DNA of 10,311 bases, from assembly GCA_002399435.1 (NCBI GenBank), contig DHDO01000058.1, positions 10,536 to 20,846 on the forward strand, in the 5' to 3' direction. This DNA comes from Firmicutes bacterium UBA4874. GTDB taxonomy: Bacteria > Bacillota > Clostridia > Caldicoprobacterales > DTU083. A program made the position numbers and the translations under genes. This document shows, in pieces, positions 1-6,485 of the stretch (its first letter is position 1; every line of letters starts with the position of its first letter). The notes beneath the pieces were generated by a model. The model ran no database searches and had not been told where the DNA came from. It was given only the letters and a program-made list of their open reading frames with translations.

Positions 1-1052
1 AGCTTGAACTGCGTGCGGCAGCGGTCCAGATTCTGCCCTTTCCGGTTGGTCTTGAAATAGGTATCCCCGGAAAGATAATCCGTCAGAAAACGGATCCCGC
101 ATTCCAGCGTCATCAGCCTGGCTCCCATGGGCAGGTTTTCAATCTCACAGTCCGTGAGCACTCCCCCGGCGACTTCCAGATATCCTCTCGTATAAGCCTC
201 AAACAATCCGGGATCAAAATTCACTTTGGCCAGATCCGGCTCGTCCTCCGCTGCATAAGTTGCTCCAAAACGGATGGAATCTCCATAGTCATAAAGGGAA
301 AGCCCCGGCATCACCGTATCCAGATCCACAATGCAGATCCCTTCCCCGGTTTTTTTATCGATGAGAACGTTGTTCAGCTTGGTATCATTATGAGTGACCC
401 GCAGCGGAAGCCTGCCTGCTTTCTGCAGATCCACCAGCCGATGGGTTTCTTCCTCGTGACGGAGCACAAAATCAATTTCCCTTTGCACCGACTTTGCCCG
501 GCCAAGCAGGTCCCTGTTCAGTGCTTCCTTGAATTTGGAAACCCGATCCGGCGTATTATGAAAGTTCGGAATCGTCTCATGCAATGTTTCCGCCGGAAAG
601 TCAGCCAGCATTTGCTGGAATTTACCGAAGGCTTTGGCGGATTGGTACAGATCCTGTTCACTTTCCGCCGTATCATAGGAGATGGTCCCGTCGATAAAAA
701 GATAAGCCCTCCAATACTCCCCTTCCCTGTCGCAATAAACCGAGCGGCCATCGATGGCAGGAACGAGGGTCAGCGTCTCCCGAAGGGGATCCCCTCCCAT
801 TTCCGTCACGGTATTCCGGATATGGTCCGTCACATGTACAATGTTTTCCATAAGCTCCAGCGGTTTCTGAAAAACCTCCGTATTGATCCTCTGCAGGACA
901 TAGGATTGGATCCCGCCGCCCGGCTGCAGGAACCGGGCTGCGAAGGTATCGTTGATATGCCCGCTGCCATAGGAGAGGGCCTCAGAAAACTCCCCCCCAA
1001 ACTGAAAATGCTCTGCGGCTGTCCGAACTCTTTCCCTATTTAATTCCTTCAT
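1..1052 (-). CDS. NahK-like sugar 1-kinase (phosphotransferase family), 3' end cut by window edge
   Basis: This gene is predicted to phosphorylate the anomeric carbon of an N-acetylhexosamine (or related hexose) with ATP in the cytoplasm. I read 350 codons in one open frame from ATG 1052 to the left edge, beginning MKELNRERVR; B. longum NahK is about 360 residues, so only a short C-terminal tail is missing. Visible motifs are a glycine-rich N-lobe segment (YGSGHINDTF, residues 28-37), the catalytic loop HNDTKLNN (221-228, with D223 the likely base) and the metal-binding segment IVDLDTVMPG (241-250). These are typical of the aminoglycoside-phosphotransferase fold and closely resemble NahK. The start overlaps the end of the upstream nucleotidyltransferase by 17 bp, which suggests translational coupling; a GGGAG lies 10 nt before the ATG. 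It is the third gene of the galE operon. The exact sugar cannot be fixed from sequence; another sugar 1-kinase of the same fold is the main alternative. Confidence 0.85.
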   Translation of the reverse strand, partial: MKELNRERVRTAAEHFQFGGEFSEALSYGSGHINDTFAARFLQPGGGIQSYVLQRINTEVFQKPLELMENIVHVTDHIRNTVTEMGGDPLRETLTLVPAIDGRSVYCDREGEYWRAYLFIDGTISYDTAESEQDLYQSAKAFGKFQQMLADFPAETLHETIPNFHNTPDRVSKFKEALNRDLLGRAKSVQREIDFVLRHEEETHRLVDLQKAGRLPLRVTHNDTKLNNVLIDKKTGEGICIVDLDTVMPGLSLYDYGDSIRFGATYAAEDEPDLAKVNFDPGLFEAYTRGYLEVAGGVLTDCEIENLPMGARLMTLECGIRFLTDYLSGDTYFKTNRKGQNLDRCRTQFK

Positions 1053-2019
1053 CGTCAATACACTCCCACAATTTTTCCGGGTAAACTCCCGTCTCCTGCA
1101 TATGGGTCAAGGCTTTCATCAATGCAGGCTTGTCCTCCCGATAGGTCACTCCGTACCACCGGTCCGGCGTATGCAGTACCTTAACGGATGCTTTTCCATT
1201 CTTCAGCAGAACATCCACTGCACTTGGGAGGAAAAACTCCCCTTTCAGCGGATCCTCCCTGATTATTTTATCCATAAAAACAGGGAAGCTGCATTCCAAT
1301 TCCCTCAGAAAACTGGGGCCAAATCCCCATAGATTCATAGAAACGATGCTTCCCGCAGGAATGGTGATCCAGTGTTTCCCATCCTCGGTATACTGGGAGA
1401 GACCGTTTCTTTTCCCGATCCGGATCCGTTCCTGAATATCCTGAAGACAGGCGTTCTCATCAATGGTACAGACTCCCCTTGCCACGAATCCGTTCTCCGT
1501 CATGGTATTCTCCAGAGTATAGCCGACCATGGCATAATGATACATCCCGTCCTTTGTCTCCTCCATGGAAACCAGATAATCATGGATCAGCTGAAAAGCT
1601 TTCCGGCCATAATAATCATCTGCATTGATGACCGCAAAGGGACCGTTCACCACATGCCGGCAGGAAAGTACGGCATGGGCAGTCCCCCATGGCTTTGTCC
1701 TGCCCTTCGGCACACAATATCCTTCCGGCAGATCCTCCAGGCTCTGAAAAACGTAATGTACCTCCATAAAGCGGGAGACCTTGTCACCGACGGTCTCCCG
1801 GAAATCCGCTTCCATATCTTCATTTATAATGAAAACCACTTTTCGAAAACCGGCTTTCCACGCATCATACAGGGAAAAATCGATGATGATCTCGCCGCTT
1901 TTCCCGACAGGATCAATTTGTTTCAATCCATGATATCGGCTTCCCATGCCGGCAGCCATAACAACCAGGGTAACCGGATGCGCCCCTGCAGCTTCCTCGG
2001 TCTTGTTCGGATAATCCAT
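1036..2019 (-). CDS. Sugar-1-phosphate nucleotidyltransferase (GalU/GlmU-like NTP transferase)
   Basis: This protein of 327 residues should join a sugar 1-phosphate to a nucleotide, probably UTP, giving a nucleotide sugar and pyrophosphate. The Rossmann-like NTP-transferase signature is at residues 19-34 (VVMAAGMGSRYHGLKQ), with the glycine-rich nucleotide loop and a lysine at 33. A substrate-binding WGTAHAVL lies at 111-118, and the metal-binding NADDYYG at 132-138. A WYGVTYREDKP segment near the C-terminus (288-298) ends the catalytic region. No left-handed beta-helix acyltransferase domain follows, so it is not a full GlmU. The first ATG is kept because AAAGG lies about 5 nt upstream; Met21 falls inside the core strand and is too late. 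It lies 64 bp after galE and overlaps the kinase gene downstream, so it most likely activates the product of that kinase. Whether the substrate is GlcNAc-1-P, GalNAc-1-P, Glc-1-P or Gal-1-P is not visible. Confidence 0.85.
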   Translation of the reverse strand: MDYPNKTEEAAGAHPVTLVVMAAGMGSRYHGLKQIDPVGKSGEIIIDFSLYDAWKAGFRKVVFIINEDMEADFRETVGDKVSRFMEVHYVFQSLEDLPEGYCVPKGRTKPWGTAHAVLSCRHVVNGPFAVINADDYYGRKAFQLIHDYLVSMEETKDGMYHYAMVGYTLENTMTENGFVARGVCTIDENACLQDIQERIRIGKRNGLSQYTEDGKHWITIPAGSIVSMNLWGFGPSFLRELECSFPVFMDKIIREDPLKGEFFLPSAVDVLLKNGKASVKVLHTPDRWYGVTYREDKPALMKALTHMQETGVYPEKLWECIDDEGIK

Positions 2020-2083
2020 TTTACCTTTTGCCCCCTAAAAATGATAATCAATTGCCTGCCTGTTCACTGCAAAATCCGGTCCC

Positions 2084-3100
2084 CTATTCCTCCTTATATC
2101 CATCCGGATTTTTCTGCTGCCAGTTCCAGCTGTCCCGGCACATCTTTTCCAGGGAACAGGTGGCTTTCCACCCCAACTCTTTTTCTGCCCGGGAGGGATC
2201 CGCATAACACTCTGCAATATCGCCGGGCCGGCGGCCTGTAATCTCATAGGGGATGGGCTTCCCCACCACCTTTTCAAAGGCATGCAGCACATCCAGCACG
2301 GAATACCCCACCCCGGTTCCCAGGTTGTATACCACCAGGCCGCAATTCGTCTTCAGCTTTTTCAGTGCGGCAATGTGCCCGTCTGCCAGGTCCATAACAT
2401 GAATATAATCCCGGACGCCGGTGCCATCCGCAGTTTCATAGTCGTCGCCAAATATCTTCAGCTTTTCCAGCTTACCAATGGCCACCTGGGTAATGTACGG
2501 AACGAGATTGTTGGGAATATCATTGGGATCCTCGCCAATCCGTCCGCTTTCATGAGCTCCTGTGGGATTGAAGTACCGGAGAATGGCAATATTCATTTCC
2601 GGATTGGCATGCTGAACATCCGTCAGGATTCTTTCGATCATCAGTTTTGTCTGACCATAGGGATTGGTTGCTGAAGTGGGGAAATCCTCCCGTATCGGTA
2701 CGGTGCGCGGTTTCCCATATACTGTTGCGGAAGAGCTGAATACAAAATCCCGGACATGAAACTCCTTCATGGCCCCCAGTACGGCCATGGTGGACAGAAG
2801 ATTGTTTCGGTAGTAGGCCAGAGGCTTCGCCACAGACTCTCCCACCGCTTTGTAACCTGCAAAATGAATTACGGAATCGATGTCTTCCTGTTCGAAAATC
2901 CTGTGTACTGCATCCGGATCGCAGAGATCCGATTCATAAAACGTTATTTTCTTCCCGGTAATCTGTTCCACCCTGCGAATCGCTTCTTTTTTACTATTGT
3001 ACAGGTTGTCCGCAACAACCACCGGATAACCTGCTTCCAGAAGCTGTACACAAGTATGACTGCCGATATAGCCGGCGCCCCCCGTTACCAATACTGCCAT
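2084..3100 (-). CDS. galE: UDP-glucose 4-epimerase GalE
   Basis: GalE interconverts UDP-galactose and UDP-glucose using tightly bound NAD, and some forms also interconvert UDP-GalNAc and UDP-GlcNAc. The protein has 338 residues, the usual length. It shows the extended short-chain dehydrogenase fold: the NAD-binding GGAGYIG loop at 7-13, the FSSSATVYG strand at 121-129 with the catalytic serine/threonine, and the catalytic YxxxK pair Y148/K152. The conserved C-terminal GRRPGDIAECYADPS is at 289-303. C298 aligns with Tyr299 of E. coli GalE and Cys307 of human GALE, where a small residue admits N-acetylated sugars. The start is supported by AAGGAGAGG seven bases upstream. It is the first gene of a three-gene operon, and its likely role here is to feed or draw the UDP-sugar made by the next two genes. 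Confidence 0.97.
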   Translation of the reverse strand: MAVLVTGGAGYIGSHTCVQLLEAGYPVVVADNLYNSKKEAIRRVEQITGKKITFYESDLCDPDAVHRIFEQEDIDSVIHFAGYKAVGESVAKPLAYYRNNLLSTMAVLGAMKEFHVRDFVFSSSATVYGKPRTVPIREDFPTSATNPYGQTKLMIERILTDVQHANPEMNIAILRYFNPTGAHESGRIGEDPNDIPNNLVPYITQVAIGKLEKLKIFGDDYETADGTGVRDYIHVMDLADGHIAALKKLKTNCGLVVYNLGTGVGYSVLDVLHAFEKVVGKPIPYEITGRRPGDIAECYADPSRAEKELGWKATCSLEKMCRDSWNWQQKNPDGYKEE

Positions 3101-3107
3101 ATCAATG

Positions 3108-3116
3108 CCTCTCCTT
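3108..3116 (-). promoter_or_regulatory. Ribosome binding site of galE
   Basis: AAGGAGAGG on the minus strand ends seven bases before the ATG at 3100 and fixes the galE start. Confidence 0.8.
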
Positions 3117-3141
3117 CCTGCTTTTGCTGTAAACCTCTTTT

Positions 3142-3170
3142 ATTTTATATCGGCAGCCGATGTAATACAA
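3142..3170 (-). promoter_or_regulatory. Candidate promoter of the galE operon with palindrome in spacer
   Basis: On the minus strand, TTGTAT (3165-3170) and TAAAAT (3142-3147) are separated by 17 bp. The -10 differs from consensus at one base; the -35 matches only at TTG. Transcription would start near 3135, giving a leader of about 35 nt. The spacer contains a perfect palindrome, ATCGGC-A-GCCGAT (3149-3161), well placed for a repressor, or for an activator that remodels the spacer. Confidence 0.55.
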
Positions 3171-3259
3171 GGGCTATTTTCCTTCTGCCGGCACAACCCA
3201 ATACATTGGAATCCCATGAAAATGGAAACATGGCAGTTTGTAGTGTTCAAAATAAATCA

Positions 3260-3288
3260 TTGACATGAAACCTGTGAAATGGTAATAT
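3260..3288 (+). promoter_or_regulatory. Promoter of the citrate synthase gene
   Basis: A perfect -35 TTGACA (3260-3265) is followed after 17 bp by TAATAT (3283-3288). The TG dinucleotide one base before it (TGG, 3280-3282) makes an extended -10. This is a strong vegetative-type promoter pointing into the citrate synthase gene and diverging from the galE promoter about 90 bp away. The start would be near 3295. Confidence 0.7.
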
Positions 3289-3474
3289 AAAAGTTATCCA
3301 GTATTTGGAGCTTTACTTTTTTTGTCATGCTTTTAGCATATGTTCCCTTTTTGACAACGATTTACAATGACTTTCGGAGACATGAGACTTTGTTCCGCCG
3401 TTTTTTAGCCAGGCGTAACATCCCACTAATCATACTATTTGTTTTACGGAAACGAAGAAGGAAGGAGAGATGAT
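3289..3474 (+). other. Long untranslated leader of the citrate synthase gene
   Basis: About 180 nt separate the predicted transcription start from the ATG. I see no convincing open frame and no recognisable riboswitch here. A bulged inverted repeat is present: TTGTC (3322-3326) pairs with GACAA (3353-3357), and ATGC (3327-3330) pairs with GCAT (3336-3339). A run of T residues precedes it. A second TTGACA at 3351-3356 has no -10 at the right distance. The leader ends in a good ribosome binding site. Confidence 0.4.
3462..3469 (+). promoter_or_regulatory. Ribosome binding site of citrate synthase
   Basis: AAGGAGAG lies five bases before the ATG at 3475. This decides the start against the in-frame ATG at 3439, which has no such site and would run through the Shine-Dalgarno itself, and against the out-of-frame ATG at 3470. 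Confidence 0.85.
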
Positions 3475-4866
3475 ATGGCAAAAACAAACTTTTCTGAAAT
3501 CACACCGGAAATTCGGAAACTATCGGACCTATGCTTTAAAAACAGCCATGTGGATCCATCATTATACGAAAAATATGATGTGAAGCGGGGCTTGCGTGAT
3601 TTACAGGGAAACGGCGTTCTGACCGGCCTTACGGAAATCAGTGAAATCGTTTCCCAAACCAGGGATGAGAACGGCAATAGCATCCCCTGCAGGGGAAAAC
3701 TATATTATAGAGGATATGATATTGAGGAAATTGTAAAGGGCTCGATCCGCAATGGATATTTTTGCTATGAAGAGGCTGCCTACCTGCTGCTGTTCAGTGA
3801 GCTGCCTTCCATGGAGCAGCTGAAGGACTTCAAGAAGCTGCTGGCACATTACCGTACTCTGCCGACCAGCTTTGTCCGCGACATTATCATGAAAGCTCCC
3901 AGCAATGACATGATGAATACGCTGGCAAGAAGCGTACTGACCCTTTACTCCTATGATGAAAATGCCGATGATATTTCCATCCCCAATGTATTGAGACAGT
4001 CGCTGCAGCTGATTGCCTTGTTTCCCTGCCTGTCGGTGTACGGCTATCAGGCTTACCGTCATTATCATGACGGACAGAGTCTGTTCATTCATCCCCCCCG
4101 GCCGGAGCTGTCCACGGCGGAGAACATCCTGCATCTGCTGCGGCCGGACAGCAAGTATACTGAAACAGAAGCGCGGATTCTGGATATTGCCCTGGTTCTG
4201 CATGCGGAGCACGGAGGTGGAAACAACTCCACTTTCACCACCCATGTGGTTTCCTCTTCCGGTACCGACACCTACTCCTCCACAGCAGCCTCCCTTGGAT
4301 CCCTGAAGGGACCAAAACACGGCGGCGCCAATATCAAAGTGGTACAGATGTTCCAGGATTTGAAGAAGAACGTTTCTGACTGGACAGACGAAAACCAGGT
4401 CGCCGATTATCTGAGTGATCTGTTGGATAAAAAAGCCTTCGACAGAACCGGTCTGATCTATGGAATGGGCCATGCTGTCTATTCGCTGTCGGATCCGAGG
4501 GCAGACATACTGAAGAGCTTTCTCAAGCGTCTGAGTGTGGAAAAGGGACGGACGGAGGAGTTTCAGCTGTATTCCCTGGTGGAGCGCCTGGCAGCCGGGC
4601 TGATTGCGAAAAAAAGAAGAATCTACAAAGGCGTCAGTGCCAATGTGGACTTTTACAGCGGCCTGGTTTATCATATGCTGGGCCTGCCGATGGAGCTGTA
4701 TACCCCTATCTTTGCCATTTCCCGCATCGCCGGATGGAGTGCCCATCGCATGGAGGAACTGATCAACGCGGGGAAAATCATCCGCCCCTCCTACAAGAGC
4801 GTTGCGCCGCACAGGGAATATGCGCCCATTGATCAGCGCAAACAGTTTCAGGAAACAAAAAGTTAA
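3475..4866 (+). CDS. gltA: Citrate synthase (Si-type, citrate/2-methylcitrate synthase family)
   Basis: The enzyme condenses acetyl-CoA with oxaloacetate to citrate. In anaerobic Firmicutes this usually feeds 2-oxoglutarate and glutamate synthesis. The protein has 463 residues, somewhat longer than common bacterial forms because of an N-terminal extension and inserts. The active-site residues are all present: LHAEHGGGNNS (242-252, with the substrate-binding His246), the catalytic His282 in GPKHGGAN (279-286), His333 in GMGHAVY (330-336), Arg342 in the DPRA motif, and Asp392 in NVDFYSG (390-396). KLYYRGYDI (75-83) is the N-terminal family signature. It is unrelated to the Re-type citrate synthase of some clostridia, which looks like homocitrate synthase. 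The gene stands alone on the plus strand, with its own promoter and a hairpin after the stop. 2-Methylcitrate synthase is possible, but no propionate-pathway gene is nearby. Confidence 0.95.
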   Translation: MAKTNFSEITPEIRKLSDLCFKNSHVDPSLYEKYDVKRGLRDLQGNGVLTGLTEISEIVSQTRDENGNSIPCRGKLYYRGYDIEEIVKGSIRNGYFCYEEAAYLLLFSELPSMEQLKDFKKLLAHYRTLPTSFVRDIIMKAPSNDMMNTLARSVLTLYSYDENADDISIPNVLRQSLQLIALFPCLSVYGYQAYRHYHDGQSLFIHPPRPELSTAENILHLLRPDSKYTETEARILDIALVLHAEHGGGNNSTFTTHVVSSSGTDTYSSTAASLGSLKGPKHGGANIKVVQMFQDLKKNVSDWTDENQVADYLSDLLDKKAFDRTGLIYGMGHAVYSLSDPRADILKSFLKRLSVEKGRTEEFQLYSLVERLAAGLIAKKRRIYKGVSANVDFYSGLVYHMLGLPMELYTPIFAISRIAGWSAHRMEELINAGKIIRPSYKSVAPHREYAPIDQRKQFQETKS

Positions 4867-4873
4867 GGACAAG

Positions 4874-4921
4874 AGCCAAAAGCAGCCGTCTCCCTGTCAC
4901 GGGAAACGGCTGCTTTTGGCT
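4874..4921. terminator. Strong hairpin, likely shared terminator between converging genes
   Basis: A perfect 16-bp stem (left arm 4874-4889, right arm 4906-4921) continues after one mismatch as TCCC/GGGA around a six-base loop. It starts eight bases after the citrate synthase stop and lies just beyond the metQ stop on the other strand. Arm ends are rich in A on one side and T on the other (AAAAGC / GCTTTT), but the T tracts outside the stem are modest. The 10-bp GGCTGCTTTT occurs twice in tandem (4908-4917 and 4918-4927), so the left arm can pair with either copy. Confidence 0.8.
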
Positions 4922-4940
4922 GCTTTTGACCAATCCATGG

Positions 4941-5747
4941 TCAGTCTACCGGCACAACAGCGCCCTGATATTTGTCCTTCATGAATTTCTTTACTTCTTC
5001 ACTCTTCAGAGCTTCCACCAGGGCCTTCAGTTTCTTGCTGTCCTTGTCTTCCCTGCGCACCGCCAGAATATTGGCAAACGTCTCCATCGGAGAGTTTTCC
5101 TTTTCCAGTGCCAGGGCGTCCTTTGTGGGATTCAGATCCGCCTGGAGGGCATAATTGCCGTTGATTACTGCCATGTCTACATCGGACAGGGAACGGGGCA
5201 GCTGCGCCGCCTCGATTTCCTTTACCACAATTTTCCTCGGATTCTCCGTGATATCTTTGGCTGTAGCCTTCAGTCCGGCATCAGGATCCAGCTTGATCAG
5301 TCCCTGGGACTCCAGCAGAATCAGTGCCCTTGCTTCGTTGCTCGCGTCATTGGGAACTGCGATCTGCGCATGATTCGGCAGATCGGCCAGAGACTTTGTC
5401 TTTCCGGCATAAATTCCGAATGGCTCATAATGAATGGCAGCCAGGGAAACCAGGTTGGCCTTGTTCTCTTTATTGAAATCATCCAGATAGGGCTTATGCT
5501 GAAAATAGTTGGCATCCAGATCTCCGGAATCCAGCGTCAGATTGGGCTGTACATAGTCCGTAAATTCCTTGATTTCCAAATCATAGCCTTTCTTTGCCAG
5601 TATTTTCTTTGCTACCTCCAGTATCTCCGCATGGGGGGTCGGCGTCGCACCTACCACGATTTTCTTGTCGTCCGCAGGTTTGGAGCATCCGACAAACAGG
5701 GACAAAGTCAGGATCGCTGCCAGGGTAAGAATAACAGTTCGTTTCAT
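4941..5747 (-). CDS. metQ: MetQ-type methionine ABC transporter substrate-binding lipoprotein (NLPA family)
   Basis: This is the extracellular binding protein of the MetNIQ importer, anchored by lipid to the outer face of the membrane. The 268-residue precursor has a charged start (MKRT), a hydrophobic core and a lipobox LFVGC with the lipidated Cys at residue 21. The mature part carries NLPA-family features: KIVVGATPTPHAEIL (29-43), then FTDYVQPN, DANYFQHKPYLD and IAVPNDASNEARALILL, which line the ligand cleft. CGGAGG lies nine bases before the ATG. It is the last gene of the operon, 75 bp after metI, and its stop faces the citrate synthase terminator hairpin. L- or D-methionine is the likely ligand by family; other small amino acids or dipeptides are known for a few members. 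Confidence 0.93.
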   Translation of the reverse strand: MKRTVILTLAAILTLSLFVGCSKPADDKKIVVGATPTPHAEILEVAKKILAKKGYDLEIKEFTDYVQPNLTLDSGDLDANYFQHKPYLDDFNKENKANLVSLAAIHYEPFGIYAGKTKSLADLPNHAQIAVPNDASNEARALILLESQGLIKLDPDAGLKATAKDITENPRKIVVKEIEAAQLPRSLSDVDMAVINGNYALQADLNPTKDALALEKENSPMETFANILAVRREDKDSKKLKALVEALKSEEVKKFMKDKYQGAVVPVD

Positions 5748-5822
5748 AAAAGGTAACCTCCGGTTTCATTCTTATCTTATATGTCTTTGATACGTTTCCA
5801 ATACGTTTCCTAGTGGAAGAGC
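5748..5822 (-). repeat. metI-metQ spacer with two tandem 11-bp-period repeats
   Basis: The 75-bp gap between metI and metQ contains ATACGTTTCC twice (5790-5799 and 5801-5810), one helical turn apart. On the minus strand this reads as two GGAAACGTAT elements. Each resembles a half or imperfect LacI/CcpA-type operator. No clear terminator or complete promoter is seen. Confidence 0.45.
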
Positions 5823-6485
5823 CTATCCATTTCTTCTGTCGCCGATATTCGCCAGCTTCATCCCGATTTCCTGAAGAATCTGTACGATGAGAATAAGCAG
5901 TGCCACAGTGACCAGCATGATATTGGTCTGATAGCGGTAAAATCCATATCGTATGGCAATATCCCCCAGTCCGCCGCCGGCTACGATGCCGGCCATGGCT
6001 GAGTAACCCAGGATAGTGGTCACCGCAATGGTACCTCCCACAATCAGCGAAGGCCTGGCTTCCGGAAGAATCACCTTATAAACGATTTTCCAGGGGGAAG
6101 CCCCCATGGACTGTGCCGCCTCAATGACTCCTTTGTCCACCTCTTTCAGGGAAGATTCCACAACCCTGGCAACAAATGGTGCGGAAGCAATAACCAGGGG
6201 AACCACAGTGGCATTGGGGCCGATGGTCGTTCCTACAATCTTTTTGGTAATCGGCAGCACAGTAATCAGCAAAATCAGAAACGGAACAGAACGCAGCACA
6301 TTTACCACGATGCCAATAAACCGGTTCACAAACGGCATTGGCCGGATTCCGTCCTTGTCCGTTATGACCAGTGCAATGCCCAGAGGCAGGCCAAGCACGT
6401 AGGCCATGGCTGTGGAAACCAGCACCATATAAAGAGTCTCCAGCAGTCCGGAACCGATCATCCGGAATATTTCCATATCAAACAT
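5823..6485 (-). CDS. metI: MetI-type methionine ABC transporter permease
   Basis: This is the membrane subunit of the importer, and it acts as a homodimer. From ATG 6485 the protein has 220 residues, the usual MetI length. Five hydrophobic segments are visible, at roughly residues 14-42, 57-79, 93-110, 146-170 and 188-206. The EAA coupling loop that contacts MetN is at about 122-141 (EAAQSMGASPWKIVYKVILP). An upstream in-frame ATG (6527) would add a very basic 14-residue stretch lying inside the end of metN. I prefer 6485 because a dense AGGAGG-like purine run (minus strand, 6489-6500) precedes it and the 8-bp overlap with the metN stop is typical of translational coupling. Confidence 0.93.
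   Translation of the reverse strand: MFDMEIFRMIGSGLLETLYMVLVSTAMAYVLGLPLGIALVITDKDGIRPMPFVNRFIGIVVNVLRSVPFLILLITVLPITKKIVGTTIGPNATVVPLVIASAPFVARVVESSLKEVDKGVIEAAQSMGASPWKIVYKVILPEARPSLIVGGTIAVTTILGYSAMAGIVAGGGLGDIAIRYGFYRYQTNIMLVTVALLILIVQILQEIGMKLANIGDRRNG

Noticed and set aside
992..998. Seven-base G/C homopolymer in the kinase gene, with others in citrate synthase (4093-4099) and at the permease end (9400-9406), as phase-variation switches
   Set aside because: Seven bases is short for a contingency tract, all frames are intact, and none of these proteins is a typical phase-variable surface product.
390..1043. Plus-strand open frame of 217 codons opposite the NahK-like kinase
   Set aside because: The minus strand here encodes the kinase with intact HNDTKLNN and VDLDTV motifs; the plus frame shows nothing recognisable.
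1372..2241. Plus-strand open frame of 289 codons across the nucleotidyltransferase and galE
   Set aside because: It is antisense to two clear genes and has no ribosome binding site or family motif.
3351..3379. Second promoter for citrate synthase from TTGACA at 3351
   Set aside because: No acceptable -10 box lies 15-19 bp downstream; the promoter at 3260-3288 is much better.
3700..4872. Long minus-strand open frame (390 codons) antisense to citrate synthase
   Set aside because: It lies wholly opposite a gene with complete active-site motifs, has no ribosome binding site and its translation shows no recognisable domain; it is a frame shadow.
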